Shown here piece by piece: positions 35,243-45,250 of a stretch of DNA of 64,000 bases. The stretch comes from Polaromonas sp. (GTDB lineage: Bacteria > Pseudomonadota > Gammaproteobacteria > Burkholderiales > Burkholderiaceae_C): positions 1 to 64,000 of the forward strand of contig NZ_JABBPE010000004.1 of the NCBI RefSeq assembly GCF_012927455.1, read 5' to 3'. How positions within the stretch are numbered: position 1 is the first letter of the stretch; the number at the start of each line of letters is the position of its first letter. The position numbers and the translations under genes were made by a program. Under the pieces are notes generated by a model. The model saw nothing but the letters and a program-made list of their open reading frames with translations. It made no database searches and was not told where the DNA came from.

Positions 35243-35441
35243 CTAAGCACGAATCACAATCCGTGCACGCGATAAATTGTAGGATGTTAATTCAACCTTC
35301 ACCTTACCACCAGGAAGATTGCGAATGTAGTGAGCACTCATTTTTCCTGATATGTATCCCAGCACAACATGTCCGTTTTTCAGTTTGACCTGAAAAGTTC
35401 CATTCGGGGGTCTGTATACGCCCCTTACGTTTAGAACACAT
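35243..35441 (-). pseudogene. infA: Translation initiation factor IF-1 gene with a one-base frameshift
   Basis: Lies between secY and rpmJ, the normal place of infA. From the ATG at 35441 the frame reads [12 protein letters not shown]. After a run of five identical bases (35406-35410, G on the plus strand) the IF-1 frame continues in another register as [20 protein letters not shown], then [19 protein letters not shown], then SRARIVIRA and stop. Removing one base from the run gives a 65-aa IF-1, about 7 residues short near the N terminus, with changes at conserved positions. This may be a pseudogene, a sequencing error or a recoded gene. IF-1 is essential, so another infA is expected if this one is dead. 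Confidence 0.8.
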
Positions 35442-35458
35442 CGTCTTTAAATGTTCCT

Positions 35459-36778
35459 TCAGCTGCCCAACGACGTCTTAAAATTCGCCTTTTTCAGCAA
35501 CGACTCATACTGTTGCGACATCATGTAATTCTGTACCTGTGCCATAAAGTCCATGGTGACCACCACAATAATCATCAACGATGTCCCACCAAAGTAAAAC
35601 GGTACGTTGTACTTCAAAATCAGGAATTCAGGCAATAAACACACAAAGGTGATGTAGACCGCACCGGCGAGCGTCAAACGCACCAAAATCTTGTCTATGT
35701 AACGCGCCGTCTGGTCGCCAGGACGTATTCCGGGAATGAACGCGCCGCTCTTCTTCAGGTTGTCTGCCGTTTCCCGGCTGTTAAAGACCAGCGCCGTGTA
35801 GAAAAAGCAGAAAAATACAATCGCGCTGGCATACAGCATCACGTAAATAGGTTGACCCGGCGTAAGCGTACCGGCGATATCTTTCAGCCAACGCATGCTC
35901 TCACCCGTGCTGAACCAACCCACCACGGTCGCCGGTAACAAAATAATGGACGATGCGAAGATGGGTGGAATTACACCAGCCATATTCAGCTTGAGCGGCA
36001 AATGCGAAGATTGTCCGCCGTACACTTTATTGCCCACTTGGCGCCGGGCGTAATTCACCAAAATCTTGCGTTGCCCCCGCTCAACAAACACCACAAAGTA
36101 AGTCACCAGCACAACGACAGCAACGATCACTATTGCGATAAGGATACTCATCGCCCCGGTACGTACCAGCTCGAGCAAACCGCCCATGGCACTGGGCAAA
36201 CCAGCCGCAATACCCGCAAAGATCAATATCGAAATACCATTACCCAAACCCCGCTCGGTGATCTGTTCACCCAGCCACATCAAAAACATTGTACCGGCCG
36301 TCAGGCTGAACACCGCCGTCATCCTGAATCCAAAACCAGGGACAAGAACCAGACCCGGCGAGCTTTCCAGCGCCACCGCAATACCCATTGACTGAAACAA
36401 AGCCAACCCCAGCGTTCCGTAACGCGTATATTGCGTAATCTTACGACGACCGCTTTCACCTTCTTTTTTCATCTGCTCGAATGTTGGGACAACATAAGTG
36501 AGCAGTTGCATGATGATGGAAGCAGAGATATACGGCATGATGCCCAAGGCAAACACCGTAAATCTCGACAAGGCACCACCAGAAAACATATTGAACAGAT
36601 TCAATATGCCGCCTTGCTGGCCTTTGAACAACTCTTTCAGCTGGCCGGGATCGATACCCGGAACTGGAATGTGGGCACCGACGCGGTACACCACTAGAGC
36701 CAGCAGCAAAAACACTAGCCTGTTGCGCAGGTCACCGTACTTACCGGTTTTTGCAATTTGAGCCGAGTTGGTTGCCAC
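35459..36778 (-). CDS. secY: Preprotein translocase subunit SecY
   Basis: A 439-aa protein, the channel of the Sec translocon in the inner membrane, with ten hydrophobic segments. [18 protein letters not shown] and [15 protein letters not shown] segments ([16 protein letters not shown]) are typical, as is [13 protein letters not shown] near the C terminus. It follows rplO by 19 bases in the spc operon. Confidence 0.98.
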   Translation of the reverse strand: MATNSAQIAKTGKYGDLRNRLVFLLLALVVYRVGAHIPVPGIDPGQLKELFKGQQGGILNLFNMFSGGALSRFTVFALGIMPYISASIIMQLLTYVVPTFEQMKKEGESGRRKITQYTRYGTLGLALFQSMGIAVALESSPGLVLVPGFGFRMTAVFSLTAGTMFLMWLGEQITERGLGNGISILIFAGIAAGLPSAMGGLLELVRTGAMSILIAIVIVAVVVLVTYFVVFVERGQRKILVNYARRQVGNKVYGGQSSHLPLKLNMAGVIPPIFASSIILLPATVVGWFSTGESMRWLKDIAGTLTPGQPIYVMLYASAIVFFCFFYTALVFNSRETADNLKKSGAFIPGIRPGDQTARYIDKILVRLTLAGAVYITFVCLLPEFLILKYNVPFYFGGTSLMIIVVVTMDFMAQVQNYMMSQQYESLLKKANFKTSLGS

Positions 36779-36797
36779 TGATTGGTCCGGTTAGGAA

Positions 36798-37229
36798 TTA
36801 CGCAATGGAGCCGCCAGCGGCTTCAATGAGAGTCTTGGCTCCTGCCGTTGCGGAAATGCCATTTAGTTTGACTGCTTTGGACAAGGTTCCTGTCTTTATG
36901 ACTTTGACATTCCTCGCCAGCTGGCCCACCAGGCCGGACTGTTTCAGCGTGAGTAGATTCACTTCTGCCAAGCCCAACTGCTCTAAAGCCGTGAGGGTGA
37001 TCTCAGCATTAAATTTAAGTAGATGCGACTTGAAACCGCGCTTGGGCAAGCGGCGCTGCATAGGCATCTGACCGCCCTCGAAGCCGACCTTGTGGTAACC
37101 GCCAGCACGGGACTTTTGGCCTTTGTGACCGCGTCCTGCTGTTTTACCCAGGCCCGAACCGATGCCGCGACCGACGCGTCGCTTGGCATGTTTTGCGCCT
37201 TCGGCAGGCTTGATTCCGTTCAATTCCAT
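36798..37229 (-). CDS. rplO: 50S ribosomal protein L15
   Basis: A 143-aa assembly protein of the large subunit. The glycine-rich start [20 protein letters not shown] and [17 protein letters not shown] are canonical. It is 13 bases after rpmD. Confidence 0.98.
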   Translation of the reverse strand: MELNGIKPAEGAKHAKRRVGRGIGSGLGKTAGRGHKGQKSRAGGYHKVGFEGGQMPMQRRLPKRGFKSHLLKFNAEITLTALEQLGLAEVNLLTLKQSGLVGQLARNVKVIKTGTLSKAVKLNGISATAGAKTLIEAAGGSIA

Positions 37230-37242
37230 GATGAGTCTCCGC

Positions 37243-37425
37243 TCAGATAACCTTGACCAGATAACTGATCTTGTTGATCATGCCGCGCACTGCGGGCGTG
37301 TCCTGCAATTCGCTGACGCTGTTGATGCCACGCAAACCCAAACCACGCACGGTGGCGCGGTGTGATTCCTTGGTGCCAATCGGGCTGCGAATCAACTGAA
37401 CTTTCACTTTGGTTTCAATGGTCAT
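37243..37425 (-). CDS. rpmD: 50S ribosomal protein L30
   Basis: A 60-aa protein; [20 protein letters not shown] and [20 protein letters not shown] match L30. I use the ATG at 37425 (MTIETKVK), one base after the rpsE stop, rather than the longer open frame that overlaps rpsE. Confidence 0.96.
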   Translation of the reverse strand: MTIETKVKVQLIRSPIGTKESHRATVRGLGLRGINSVSELQDTPAVRGMINKISYLVKVI

Positions 37426-37426
37426 T

Positions 37427-37957
37427 TCAGTGCCCGCCTGAGCCGAAGATTTCTTCGACAGATTTGCCACGCTTGGCCGCGATTTCGGACGCTGTAGTGG
37501 AATTATTCAAAGCATCCATCGTGGCTCGCACCATGTTGTAAGGGTTGCTCGAACCGTGGCTTTTAGCAACGATATCGGTAATTCCCATCACTTCAAAAAC
37601 AGCCCGCATCGGACCGCCAGCAATGATGCCGGTACCCTTGGGGGCCGGCGCCATCATGACGTTGGCGGCACCGTGGTGACCAAATACATTGTGATGGATA
37701 GTGCCGTTCTTCAAGGACACCTTGGTCATGTTGCGACGCGCTTCTTCCATGGCCTTTTGAACGGCTGCAGGCACTTCTTTTGACTTGCCTTTGCCCATGC
37801 CAACGCGGCCATCGCCGTCACCCACCACCGTCAGTGCGGCGAAACCGAGAATACGGCCACCCTTCACCACTTTGGTTACGCGGTTGACCGCGATCATTTT
37901 TTCCTTCAGACCATCGTCTGGAGCGTCGTTTTGCGATTTTGCTTGAAACTTAGCCAT
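37427..37957 (-). CDS. rpsE: 30S ribosomal protein S5
   Basis: A 176-aa protein contributing to translational accuracy. [19 protein letters not shown] and [20 protein letters not shown] mark the two S5 domains. It lies between rplR and rpmD. Confidence 0.98.
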   Translation of the reverse strand: MAKFQAKSQNDAPDDGLKEKMIAVNRVTKVVKGGRILGFAALTVVGDGDGRVGMGKGKSKEVPAAVQKAMEEARRNMTKVSLKNGTIHHNVFGHHGAANVMMAPAPKGTGIIAGGPMRAVFEVMGITDIVAKSHGSSNPYNMVRATMDALNNSTTASEIAAKRGKSVEEIFGSGGH

Positions 37958-37974
37958 ACTTAATTCCAGTCTGC

Positions 37975-38340
37975 TTAGAACTGCAAACCAGCTTCGCGAG
38001 CCGCATCAGCCAGCGCTTTGACGCGGCCATGGTACGCAAAACCGGCGCGATCAAACGCCACTTTTTCTACACCTGCAGCTTTTGCCTTTTCAGCAATGCG
38101 CTTGCCAATGGCCTGCGCAGCAGCAACATTTCCACCTTTACCGGAGGTGCCAAATTCCTTGCGCACTTCCACTTCCGCGGTGGATGCAGCTGCCAGAACT
38201 TTGGTGCCGTCGCCAGAAATAACACTGGCGTAAATATGCAGATTGGTGCGATTCACGGTCAGACGGGCAACACCTTGCGTGGCGATACGAATTCTGGTCT
38301 GACGTGAACGGCGAAGGCGCTGCTCTTTTTTGGTCAACAT
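37975..38340 (-). CDS. rplR: 50S ribosomal protein L18
   Basis: A 121-aa 5S rRNA-binding protein. [19 protein letters not shown] and [20 protein letters not shown] are conserved. It lies 11 bases after rplF. Confidence 0.98.
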   Translation of the reverse strand: MLTKKEQRLRRSRQTRIRIATQGVARLTVNRTNLHIYASVISGDGTKVLAAASTAEVEVRKEFGTSGKGGNVAAAQAIGKRIAEKAKAAGVEKVAFDRAGFAYHGRVKALADAAREAGLQF

Positions 38341-38351
38341 GATGCAGCTCC

Positions 38352-38885
38352 TTATTTCTTCTTGGTTTCTTTGATCGTGATTTTTTCATCCGAATACCGG
38401 ATGCCCTTGCCTTTGTAGGGCTCGGGGGGGCGGACCGCACGCACTTCGGCAGCAATCTGTCCCACACGTTGACGATCGGAACCCTTGATCACTACTTCGG
38501 TAGGTGTTGGGGTTTCCACCTTAATACCGGCTGGCATATCCAGCACCACAGGATGGGAGTAGCCCACCGTCAAGTTGAGCTTGGCGCCTTGGGCCTGGGC
38601 CTTAAAACCCACACCAACCAGATAGAGCTTTTTCTCAAAGCCCTTAGTTACACCGGTAACCATGTTGTTCACAAGTTGACGTATCGTGCCACTCATGGCA
38701 TTGGCTTCTCGCGAATCGTTGGCAGGCGCAAAAGTAAGTTTGCCGCCATCACTTTTGATGCTGACAAGCGCATTTTGCGTCAGCGCCAAGGCGCCCAAGG
38801 CGCCTTTGACATTGATCTGGTCGTCTTTGATTGCCACATCCACACCTTGCGGTACGGTAATCGGCATTTTTCCTACACGGGACAT
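38352..38885 (-). CDS. rplF: 50S ribosomal protein L6
   Basis: A 177-aa protein near the factor-binding site of the large subunit. [17 protein letters not shown] at the start and [18 protein letters not shown] near the C terminus are diagnostic. Confidence 0.98.
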   Translation of the reverse strand: MSRVGKMPITVPQGVDVAIKDDQINVKGALGALALTQNALVSIKSDGGKLTFAPANDSREANAMSGTIRQLVNNMVTGVTKGFEKKLYLVGVGFKAQAQGAKLNLTVGYSHPVVLDMPAGIKVETPTPTEVVIKGSDRQRVGQIAAEVRAVRPPEPYKGKGIRYSDEKITIKETKKK

Positions 38886-38908
38886 TTTAGTTTCTCCTCA
38901 ATGCCGCG

Positions 38909-39304
38909 TTAAGCCACGTAGCACAGCACTTCACCACCGATACCGGTAGCGCGCGCCTTGCGGTCCGTCATGACACCCTGCGGCGTCGTGACAATTGCCA
39001 CACCAAGGCCGTTCATGACCTGGGGAATGGCGCCATGACCTTTGTAAACACGCAGGCCCGGGCGACTAACGCGCTCAATGCGCTCAATCACAGGGCGACC
39101 TGCGTAATACTTCAGGGCGATTTCCAGTTGGGGCTTGCCATCGTTGGCTTTGACTGAGAAGCCATCGATATAGCCCTCGTCCTTCAAAACCTGCGCGATA
39201 GCAACTTTAACTTTTGAAGACGGCACCAGCACCACGGCTTTTTCAACCATTTGTGCATTCCGGATGCGTGTCAGCATGTCGGCGATAGGATCACTCATAC
39301 TCAT
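38909..39304 (-). CDS. rpsH: 30S ribosomal protein S8
   Basis: A 131-aa protein that binds the central domain of 16S rRNA and in E. coli represses the spc operon. [20 protein letters not shown] and GGEVLCYVA are conserved. It is 18 bases after rpsN. Confidence 0.98.
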   Translation of the reverse strand: MSMSDPIADMLTRIRNAQMVEKAVVLVPSSKVKVAIAQVLKDEGYIDGFSVKANDGKPQLEIALKYYAGRPVIERIERVSRPGLRVYKGHGAIPQVMNGLGVAIVTTPQGVMTDRKARATGIGGEVLCYVA

Positions 39305-39322
39305 TTGCGGTTCTCCTACAGC

Positions 39323-39628
39323 TTACCAGCTTGCCTTGGTGATACCAGGGATATCACCAGCAAAAGCCAACTCACGAATCTTGGCGCGAGCCAAGCCGAA
39401 TTGCCGGAACGTCCCGCGCGGGCGACCCGTGATCGCGCAGCGGTTACGCTGACGAGTGGGGTTAGCATTGCGGGGCAACTTTTGCAACTCCAGGCGGGCC
39501 AGTGTGCGCTCTTCATCGGAGCGTTTGGCATCATTGGAGGTTGCCTTAAGTTCGGCGTGTTTCTTGGCGAACTTGGCCACGAGCTTGTCGCGCTTCAGTT
39601 CTCGTTGCAGTAAAGCTTGTTTTGCCAT
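39323..39628 (-). CDS. rpsN: 30S ribosomal protein S14
   Basis: A 101-aa, zinc-independent (long) S14. [20 protein letters not shown] and [20 protein letters not shown] are typical, without the CxxC pairs of the short form. The start is ATG 39628; the upstream open frame overlaps rplE and is not coding. Confidence 0.97.
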   Translation of the reverse strand: MAKQALLQRELKRDKLVAKFAKKHAELKATSNDAKRSDEERTLARLELQKLPRNANPTRQRNRCAITGRPRGTFRQFGLARAKIRELAFAGDIPGITKASW

Positions 39629-39635
39629 GCCCGCC

Positions 39636-40214
39636 TCAGTTCTTGAACGGAAAACGGAAGGCGGTGAGAAGCGCTTTGCACTCTTCATCGGTCTTGGCCG
39701 TTGTGGTAATGCTGACATTGAGACCGCGCAGGGCGTCAACCTTGTCGTACTCAATTTCAGGGAAAATGATCTGCTCTTTCACGCCGATGTTGTAGTTCCC
39801 GCGGCCATCAAAGGCCCGACCTGAAATACCACGAAAGTCACGAACGCGCGGCAGGGCCACGGTCACGAAGCGATCAAGGAACTCATACATCTTCACGCCG
39901 CGCAGCGTCACCATACAGCCGATAGGCAGATCTTCGCGGATCTTAAATCCGGCGATAGCCTTTTTAGCCTTAGTCACAACAGGTTTCTGGCCGGCAATCT
40001 TGGCCATGTCGCCAACTGCACTGTCCATGACCTTCTTATCTGCAACCGCTTCGCTCACACCCATGTTGAGCGTGATCTTAGTAATGCGAGGAACCTGCAT
40101 CGGCGATTTGTAGCCAAATTTTTCAATCAGGGCCGGCGCGATTTTTTCGCGAAACTGCGCCTGCAGGCGAGCCTGCGAGGGAGCTTGTGTCGGTGCTGTT
40201 TTTGCCATACTCAT
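39636..40214 (-). CDS. rplE: 50S ribosomal protein L5
   Basis: A 192-aa 5S rRNA-binding protein contacting P-site t[23 protein letters not shown] and [20 protein letters not shown] are conserved. The first ATG (40214) overlaps the rplX stop (ATGA); a second in-frame ATG at 40208 (MAKTAPTQ) is possible. Confidence 0.98.
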   Translation of the reverse strand: MSMAKTAPTQAPSQARLQAQFREKIAPALIEKFGYKSPMQVPRITKITLNMGVSEAVADKKVMDSAVGDMAKIAGQKPVVTKAKKAIAGFKIREDLPIGCMVTLRGVKMYEFLDRFVTVALPRVRDFRGISGRAFDGRGNYNIGVKEQIIFPEIEYDKVDALRGLNVSITTTAKTDEECKALLTAFRFPFKN

Positions 40215-40531
40215 GCAGCCTTAATTTCGTCGCCACTGGACTTGAAGACGCGCACTTTTTTGCCGTCAGTCAGGAGCTTGATACCCACACGATCCGCCTT
40301 ACCCGTTGCAGCGTTGAAAATCGCCACATTGGATTGATGAATCGGCATGCTTTTCTCGACAATACCGCCTGTGGTGCCTTTGAGCGGATTTGGCTTGGTG
40401 TGTTTCTTCACCAGGTTAATCCCATCTACCAGTACGTAACTATCGTCTTTGCGCAACGATATCTTGCCGCGCTTGCCTTTGTCGCGGCCAGCGATCACGA
40501 CGACTTCGTCGCCCTTGCGAATCTTGTTCAT
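40211..40531 (-). CDS. rplX: 50S ribosomal protein L24
   Basis: A 106-aa assembly-initiating protein. The KOW-type start [20 protein letters not shown] is canonical. The stop overlaps the rplE start by the ATGA arrangement. Confidence 0.98.
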   Translation of the reverse strand: MNKIRKGDEVVVIAGRDKGKRGKISLRKDDSYVLVDGINLVKKHTKPNPLKGTTGGIVEKSMPIHQSNVAIFNAATGKADRVGIKLLTDGKKVRVFKSSGDEIKAA

Positions 40532-40540
40532 AGCGTGACC

Positions 40541-40909
40541 TTACAGAACTTCAGGAGCCAGGGACACGATCTTCATGAACTTTTCAGTGCGCAACTCGCG
40601 CGTCACTGGTCCGAAGATGCGGGTGCCGATAGGCTCGAGCTTGGCATTCAGCAACACTGCTGCGTTGCCGTCGAATTTGACGAGTGAGCCATCACCGCGG
40701 CGGATGCCCTTGGCGGTACGAACCACCACAGCACTGTAAACCTCGCCTTTTTTGACGCGGCCACGGGGAGCGGCTTCTTTAATGCTGACCTTGATGACGT
40801 CACCGACGCTGGCGTACCGGCGCTTGGATCCGCCCAGCACCTTGATGCACATCACGGATTTAGCACCCGTGTTGTCGGCAACATCGAGTTTGGATTGCGT
40901 TTGAATCAT
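40541..40909 (-). CDS. rplN: 50S ribosomal protein L14
   Basis: A 122-aa protein of the large subunit at the subunit interface. [20 protein letters not shown] and [20 protein letters not shown] are conserved. Here it is the first gene of its transcription unit. In most bacteria it is preceded by rpsQ and rpmC of the S10 operon, but those are absent here, and upstream is a promoter region and then glpD. Confidence 0.98.
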   Translation of the reverse strand: MIQTQSKLDVADNTGAKSVMCIKVLGGSKRRYASVGDVIKVSIKEAAPRGRVKKGEVYSAVVVRTAKGIRRGDGSLVKFDGNAAVLLNAKLEPIGTRIFGPVTRELRTEKFMKIVSLAPEVL

Positions 40910-41057
40910 TTAATATAGTCCCAACTTGCACCAGAGGGCGGCCAGCTTTTGATTGCAAACCACCAACTAATCAGTCTTGGGCCCGTCGTCCACACCGCAA
41001 ACCACTTGCAATGCTTCCGCTGGGCAGAAGTCCCCGCTTTTTCTAGCGAAGCCCTCT

Positions 41058-41086
41058 ATTATTACCACAGCAGCAGGTAGTGTCAA
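41058..41086 (-). promoter_or_regulatory. Sigma-70 promoter of the rplN-rplQ operon
   Basis: Minus strand: TTGACA, a 17-base spacer, AATAAT. The -35 is a perfect consensus and the -10 matches 5 of 6. It lies about 150 bases before the rplN start codon. The strength fits a ribosomal protein operon. Confidence 0.85.
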
Positions 41087-41218
41087 CTGCTCTCGGTAAA
41101 AAAATCTGGTTATTTGTCAGAACTGCACGGTGAGCTGCCGCCAGCGCACCGAGCCAGTCAGTCCCTGCAGCCAACACGAACCGTGGCGCAAAGTCGAAAT
41201 TACCTGTTAAATCAGCTT

Positions 41219-41266
41219 CCAGCCCTTTACTGACGGTCGTAAGTAGCTATAAAAACAGTAGCGGAC
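41219..41266. repeat. Family A palindromic repeat near the rplN promoter
   Basis: CCAGCCCTTTACTGACGGTCG followed by AGTAGCTATAAAAACAGTAGC, split here for length. It is a degenerate copy between glpD and the ribosomal operon. Confidence 0.65.
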
Positions 41267-41333
41267 ATGGCCCTTTGTTCCGCCTTTTCCGTCTGATTAA
41301 GCGGTAGAAGGCAGCGCCGGGACTGCGCAGATT

Positions 41334-42929
41334 TCAGTCGGGCAGGCTGAGGTACTGCGCGCAAAGCGCCAAAAAAGCCTCCAATTGAGGATCAATCCCG
41401 TTTTCTTGTTGCAACAAAACCGCCACTTCGGGCGCCACCGAGCGGGCCAGCACCGCATCCAGGAATAGCAGTCGCGAGCGGCGCGCCAGCACATCTTCGA
41501 CGCTACGGGCATATTCAAAGCGCGCGGCAAACCGCACCATGGCCTCGGTCAGGCCGCCGCCTAGTTCGCAAGCGGCGCCCGGCAGGCTCAGCACGGCCGC
41601 GGCTTCGCTGCCGTACAAATGAAGTCCAGGCGCATCGCTGAGTTTGCGGTCTGAAGCGCAGGCACCGACCAATTTGAGTTGACTTGTTTCCACCCCTGTC
41701 CGGGCAGGAAGCAAGCCTGCGGCAAAGCACTTGTCCATGACATCCTCGGCCATGGCCCGGTAAGTGGTCCATTTACCGCCGGTCACGGTGACCAGCCCGC
41801 TTTTACTAACCAGCACCGTATGCTCGCGCGACAGGGCCTGGGTGTTGCCGGCATCGTCCTGGGGGGGCTTGACCAACGGCCGCAGCCCGACCCAGATGCT
41901 CTTGACATCGGCCGGGCCGGGCGCGCGACTCAGGTAACGCGCCGATTCGCGCAGGATAAAGTCAACTTCCTCTTTGAACGGCAGCGGCTCACGTGCCAGG
42001 TCATGGCGCGGGGTGTCGGTCGTTCCCAGGATGATTTTGCCCAGCCAGGGCACGGCAAACAGCACCCGGCCGTCAGCCGTCTTGGGAATCAGCAACGCAT
42101 GGTCCGTGGGCAAAAAGGAACGATCCACAACTATATGCACACCCTGGCTGGGCGCGACCATCGCTGCGGTTTCGCGGCCTAGCGCCTGCCCGTCTTGAAT
42201 GCGCAACTGATCGACCCATACGCCGGCTGCATTTACCACGCAACTCGCCTTCAGTACAAACAAACGCCCGGTTTCCTGGTCTTGCGCGTGAAGTCCCACC
42301 AGTTTGCCGTTTTCGTGGATCAACCCGGTGGCAGCACAGTAGTTGACCAGCAGCGCGCCCTGCCGAGCTGCGCTGCGGGCCAGTGCCAGCGCCAGTCGCG
42401 CGTCGTCAAACTGGCCGTCCCAGTACTTGACGCCACCTTTGAGGCCTCGCGCCTGGAGCGTGGGCAGACATGCGAGGGTTTCGTTGCGGTTCAAAAATTC
42501 CGTGGGACCCAGCCCGGCTTTGCCGGCCAGGGCGTCATACATCTTGAGTCCCACGCCATAAAAAGGCGCTTCCCAGAACTTATAGGAGGGCATCACAAAG
42601 GGCAGCGGCTGCGCCAAATGCGGCGCATTGGCAAGCAGCGTGGTGCGTTCGCGCAAGGCCTCGCGTACCAGTGAGATATTGCCCTGGGCCAGATAGCGCA
42701 CGCCGCCATGCACCAGTTTGGTGGCGCGCGACGAGGTGCCTTTGGCGAAGTCGTGCGATTCGATCAACACCACAGAAAAGCCGCGCGCGGCAGCGTCCAG
42801 AGCCACCCCCAGGCCGGTTGCGCCGCCGCCGATAACGGCCACGTCGTAGTGGCGCGCTTGCGAAAGCCGGTCCGTCAGTTCCTGACGCGGCGTGGCAACA
42901 GGCGGGGCTTCAGTCATCATGGGCTTCAT
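41334..42929 (-). CDS. glpD: Aerobic glycerol-3-phosphate dehydrogenase
   Basis: An FAD-dependent, membrane-associated enzyme oxidising glycerol-3-phosphate to dihydroxyacetone phosphate and feeding electrons to quinone. It has 531 aa, the normal length. The N-terminal dinucleotide motif VIGGGATGLGVALDAAARG and the family signatures RATKLVHGGVRYL and VTGGKWTTYRAMAEDV are intact. It is the last gene of the glpSTPQUV-glpD series, separated from glpV by 166 bases containing a strong hairpin. It completes the pathway glycerol, GlpK, glycerol-3-phosphate, GlpD. Confidence 0.96.
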   Translation of the reverse strand: MKPMMTEAPPVATPRQELTDRLSQARHYDVAVIGGGATGLGVALDAAARGFSVVLIESHDFAKGTSSRATKLVHGGVRYLAQGNISLVREALRERTTLLANAPHLAQPLPFVMPSYKFWEAPFYGVGLKMYDALAGKAGLGPTEFLNRNETLACLPTLQARGLKGGVKYWDGQFDDARLALALARSAARQGALLVNYCAATGLIHENGKLVGLHAQDQETGRLFVLKASCVVNAAGVWVDQLRIQDGQALGRETAAMVAPSQGVHIVVDRSFLPTDHALLIPKTADGRVLFAVPWLGKIILGTTDTPRHDLAREPLPFKEEVDFILRESARYLSRAPGPADVKSIWVGLRPLVKPPQDDAGNTQALSREHTVLVSKSGLVTVTGGKWTTYRAMAEDVMDKCFAAGLLPARTGVETSQLKLVGACASDRKLSDAPGLHLYGSEAAAVLSLPGAACELGGGLTEAMVRFAARFEYARSVEDVLARRSRLLFLDAVLARSVAPEVAVLLQQENGIDPQLEAFLALCAQYLSLPD

Positions 42930-42999
42930 TGTCCGTTTTCATAAAACCCACCTTCAAAATCTCTTGCGCTCGCCTCAGCTATTTCGGCTACAGAGCGCT

Positions 43000-43036
43000 G
43001 CCCCGCCCTGCGGCGAAGGCTGCCGCAGGGCGGGGC
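43000..43036. other. Strong GC hairpin between glpV and glpD
   Basis: A perfect 15-bp stem, GCCCCGCCCTGCGGC with its complement and a 7-base loop. It lies 60 bases after the glpV stop and 71 before glpD. It has no U-run, so it may act as a 3'-end stabiliser for the transporter mRNA or partially reduce glpD transcription. The stem sequence is related to the family B repeats. Confidence 0.75.
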
Positions 43037-43095
43037 AGGCCGGATAAATCAACAAGGGGGCCGCGGAACGCAGTGGCGCCGCACGGCCCATCGAC

Positions 43096-44835
43096 TCAGC
43101 GGACTTTTCCGTCCTTCCAGGCCTGCAGCAACTTGTCGTAGTTGATGGTTTCACCTTTGGGTTTCTCGTTGGCCAGCTTGGCCCAAGGCGCGCCCTTGTC
43201 ACTCAGGTATTTGGCCGGGTCCCCCTTAGGATTGAGTTTGGGCGCGCACTTGGCCATGCCAGCACGCTCAAGTCGGGCCATCACCTGGTCCATTTCCTCC
43301 GCCAGGGTATCCATGGCACCCTGCGGGGTTTTCTCGCCCGTCACGGCCTGCGCGACGTTCTTCCACCAGAGCTGCGCCAGCTTCGGATAGTCGGGAACGT
43401 TAGTGCCGGTGGGCGTCCAGGCCACACGCGCTGGGCTGCGGTAAAACTCGACCAGCCCGCCGTACTTGGCGGCGTTCTTGGTGAAATACTCATGGCGAAT
43501 GTCGCTGTCGCGGATGAAGGTCAGGCCGACCACCGATTTTTTGGCCGACACGGTTTTGGCTGTGACGAACTGCGCGTAAAGCCAGGCAGCGGCCACCTTG
43601 TTGGGGTCATGGTCCTTAAAGAAGGTCCATGAACCAACGTCCTGGTAGCCGTTTTGCATGCCTTGCTTCCAGTAGGGGCCATTCGGGCCGGGCGCCATGC
43701 GCCACTTCGGCGTGCCGTCGGCATTGACCACCGGCAAACCCGGCTTGGTCATATCGGCAGTGAAGGCGGTGTACCAGAAGATCTGCTGGGCGATCTGCCC
43801 CTGCGCTGGCACCGGCCCGGCTTCGCCGAAGGTCATGCCGTTAGCTTCCTTGGGCGCGTACTTTTTCATCCAATCGACGTACTTGGTCAGCGCATAAACC
43901 GCCGCCGGCGAATTGGTGGCGCCACCGCGTGACACCGAGGCGCCAACTGGCGTGCATTTGTCAGCCGCCACGCGAATGCCCCATTCGTCCACCGGCATGC
44001 CGTTGGGGATGCCCTTGTCGGCGGTGCCGGCCATGGACAGCCAGGCATCGGTGAAACGCCAGCCCAAAGACGGGTCTTTCTTGCCGTAGTCCATGTGCCC
44101 GTAGATGGGTTTGCCGTCAATCGTCTTAACATCATTGGTGAAAAATTCGGCAATGTCCTCGTAAGCGCTCCAGTTCAGTGGCACCCCCAAGTCGTAACCG
44201 TACTTGGCCTTGAACTTGTCCTGCAGGTCCTTGCGCGCAAACAGGTCGGCCCGAAACCAGTACAGATTGGCAAATTGCTGGTCGGGCAACTGGTAGAGCT
44301 TGCCATCGGGCGCCGTGGTGAAGCTGGTGCCGATGAAGTCCTTCAAATCAAGGCCTGGATTGGTATATTCCTTGCCGACGCCGGCCATGTAATCGGTCAG
44401 CGAAAGTATCTTGCCGTAGCGATAGTGGGTGCCGATCAGGTCGGAGTCCGAAATCCAGCCGTCATAAATCGACTTGCCCGATTGCATTGAGGTCTGCAGC
44501 TTCTCGACCACGTCCCCTTCCTGGATGATGTCGTGTTTAACCTTGATGCCGGTTATTTCCCCAAAGGCCTTTGCCAGGGTTTTTGACTCGTATTCGTGGG
44601 TGGTGATGGTCTCGGACACCACCGAGATTTCCTTGACGCCCTTGGCCTGAAGTTTCTTGGCAGCGTCGATGAACCATTTCATTTCGGCCTGCTGCTGGTC
44701 CTTGGTTAAGGTCGACGGCTGGAACTCGCTGTCAATCCATTTCTTGGCCGCGGCCTCGTCGGCCCAGCCGGGGCCGGCCATCGCACAAGCGGCGGCCAGT
44801 GCCAGCGCTGTTCGACGTGTATTGAACATTTTCAT
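43096..44835 (-). CDS. glpV: Glycerol ABC transporter substrate-binding protein
   Basis: A 579-aa periplasmic binding protein that captures glycerol for the GlpSTPQ transporter. The signal peptide covers about residues 1-25 (MKMFNTRRTALALAAACAMA, cleavage near GWADE). The mature protein begins AAAKKWIDSEFQPSTLTKDQ, typical of GlpV, and is much longer than usual type 2 binding proteins. The start at 44835 has GAGGAGA just upstream. The open frame extends to 45045 but without homology. Neighbouring permease and ATPase genes support the assignment. Confidence 0.9.
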   Translation of the reverse strand: MKMFNTRRTALALAAACAMAGPGWADEAAAKKWIDSEFQPSTLTKDQQQAEMKWFIDAAKKLQAKGVKEISVVSETITTHEYESKTLAKAFGEITGIKVKHDIIQEGDVVEKLQTSMQSGKSIYDGWISDSDLIGTHYRYGKILSLTDYMAGVGKEYTNPGLDLKDFIGTSFTTAPDGKLYQLPDQQFANLYWFRADLFARKDLQDKFKAKYGYDLGVPLNWSAYEDIAEFFTNDVKTIDGKPIYGHMDYGKKDPSLGWRFTDAWLSMAGTADKGIPNGMPVDEWGIRVAADKCTPVGASVSRGGATNSPAAVYALTKYVDWMKKYAPKEANGMTFGEAGPVPAQGQIAQQIFWYTAFTADMTKPGLPVVNADGTPKWRMAPGPNGPYWKQGMQNGYQDVGSWTFFKDHDPNKVAAAWLYAQFVTAKTVSAKKSVVGLTFIRDSDIRHEYFTKNAAKYGGLVEFYRSPARVAWTPTGTNVPDYPKLAQLWWKNVAQAVTGEKTPQGAMDTLAEEMDQVMARLERAGMAKCAPKLNPKGDPAKYLSDKGAPWAKLANEKPKGETINYDKLLQAWKDGKVR

Positions 44836-44929
44836 GACTTGTCTCCTCAATGGTTCAGTCCCCGTAGATGAAGGCTGATTCGGCTCGGGGGAAGAACGAG
44901 CCGGGTTCCTTTTCAAATATTTTGACGAT

Positions 44930-45238
44930 CTAGCCCTTGCGCATAACCCATGCGAGCAAGGCCATCGACAACACAAAACTGATCCAGATGGAAGGGTCTG
45001 CAGCAAGACCCAGCCAGCCCGCCAGCTTGCCACTGATGCCCACAAAAATCAGGTTCACGTAGGCTGCGCCCAGCAGGCCTATAAAGAGGCGGTCTCCTCG
45101 CGTGGTATCCAGCGGCAAAAAACCTCGGCGCAAACGGGTCGGCAACTTCAGCTCCCAAACCGTCATGCCCACCAGCATCAAAACGATGCAGCTGAAAAAT
45201 ACCGCCACCGGTGTCGTCCAAGCCATCCACTCCAACAT
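44930..45238 (-). CDS. glpU: Small membrane protein, DUF2160 / GlpU
   Basis: A 102-aa protein with three hydrophobic segments (about 8-28, 50-70, 80-97) and the motif WELKLPTRLRRGFLPLDTTR between the first two. This DUF2160-type protein accompanies glycerol ABC transporters and is called GlpU in Rhizobium. Its role is unknown, perhaps an accessory subunit of the permease. It lies between glpQ and glpV. Confidence 0.82.
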   Translation of the reverse strand: MLEWMAWTTPVAVFFSCIVLMLVGMTVWELKLPTRLRRGFLPLDTTRGDRLFIGLLGAAYVNLIFVGISGKLAGWLGLAADPSIWISFVLSMALLAWVMRKG

Positions 45239-45250
45239 GCTCAGTCCCTC

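Larger units (their letters stand above)
40910..41333. other. Leader and promoter region between rplN and glpD
   Basis: No gene. It contains the minus-strand promoter at 41058-41086 and a rplN leader of about 140 bases, long enough for an mRNA control structure. A family A repeat copy lies at 41219-41266. No clear terminator for glpD is seen. Confidence 0.6.
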
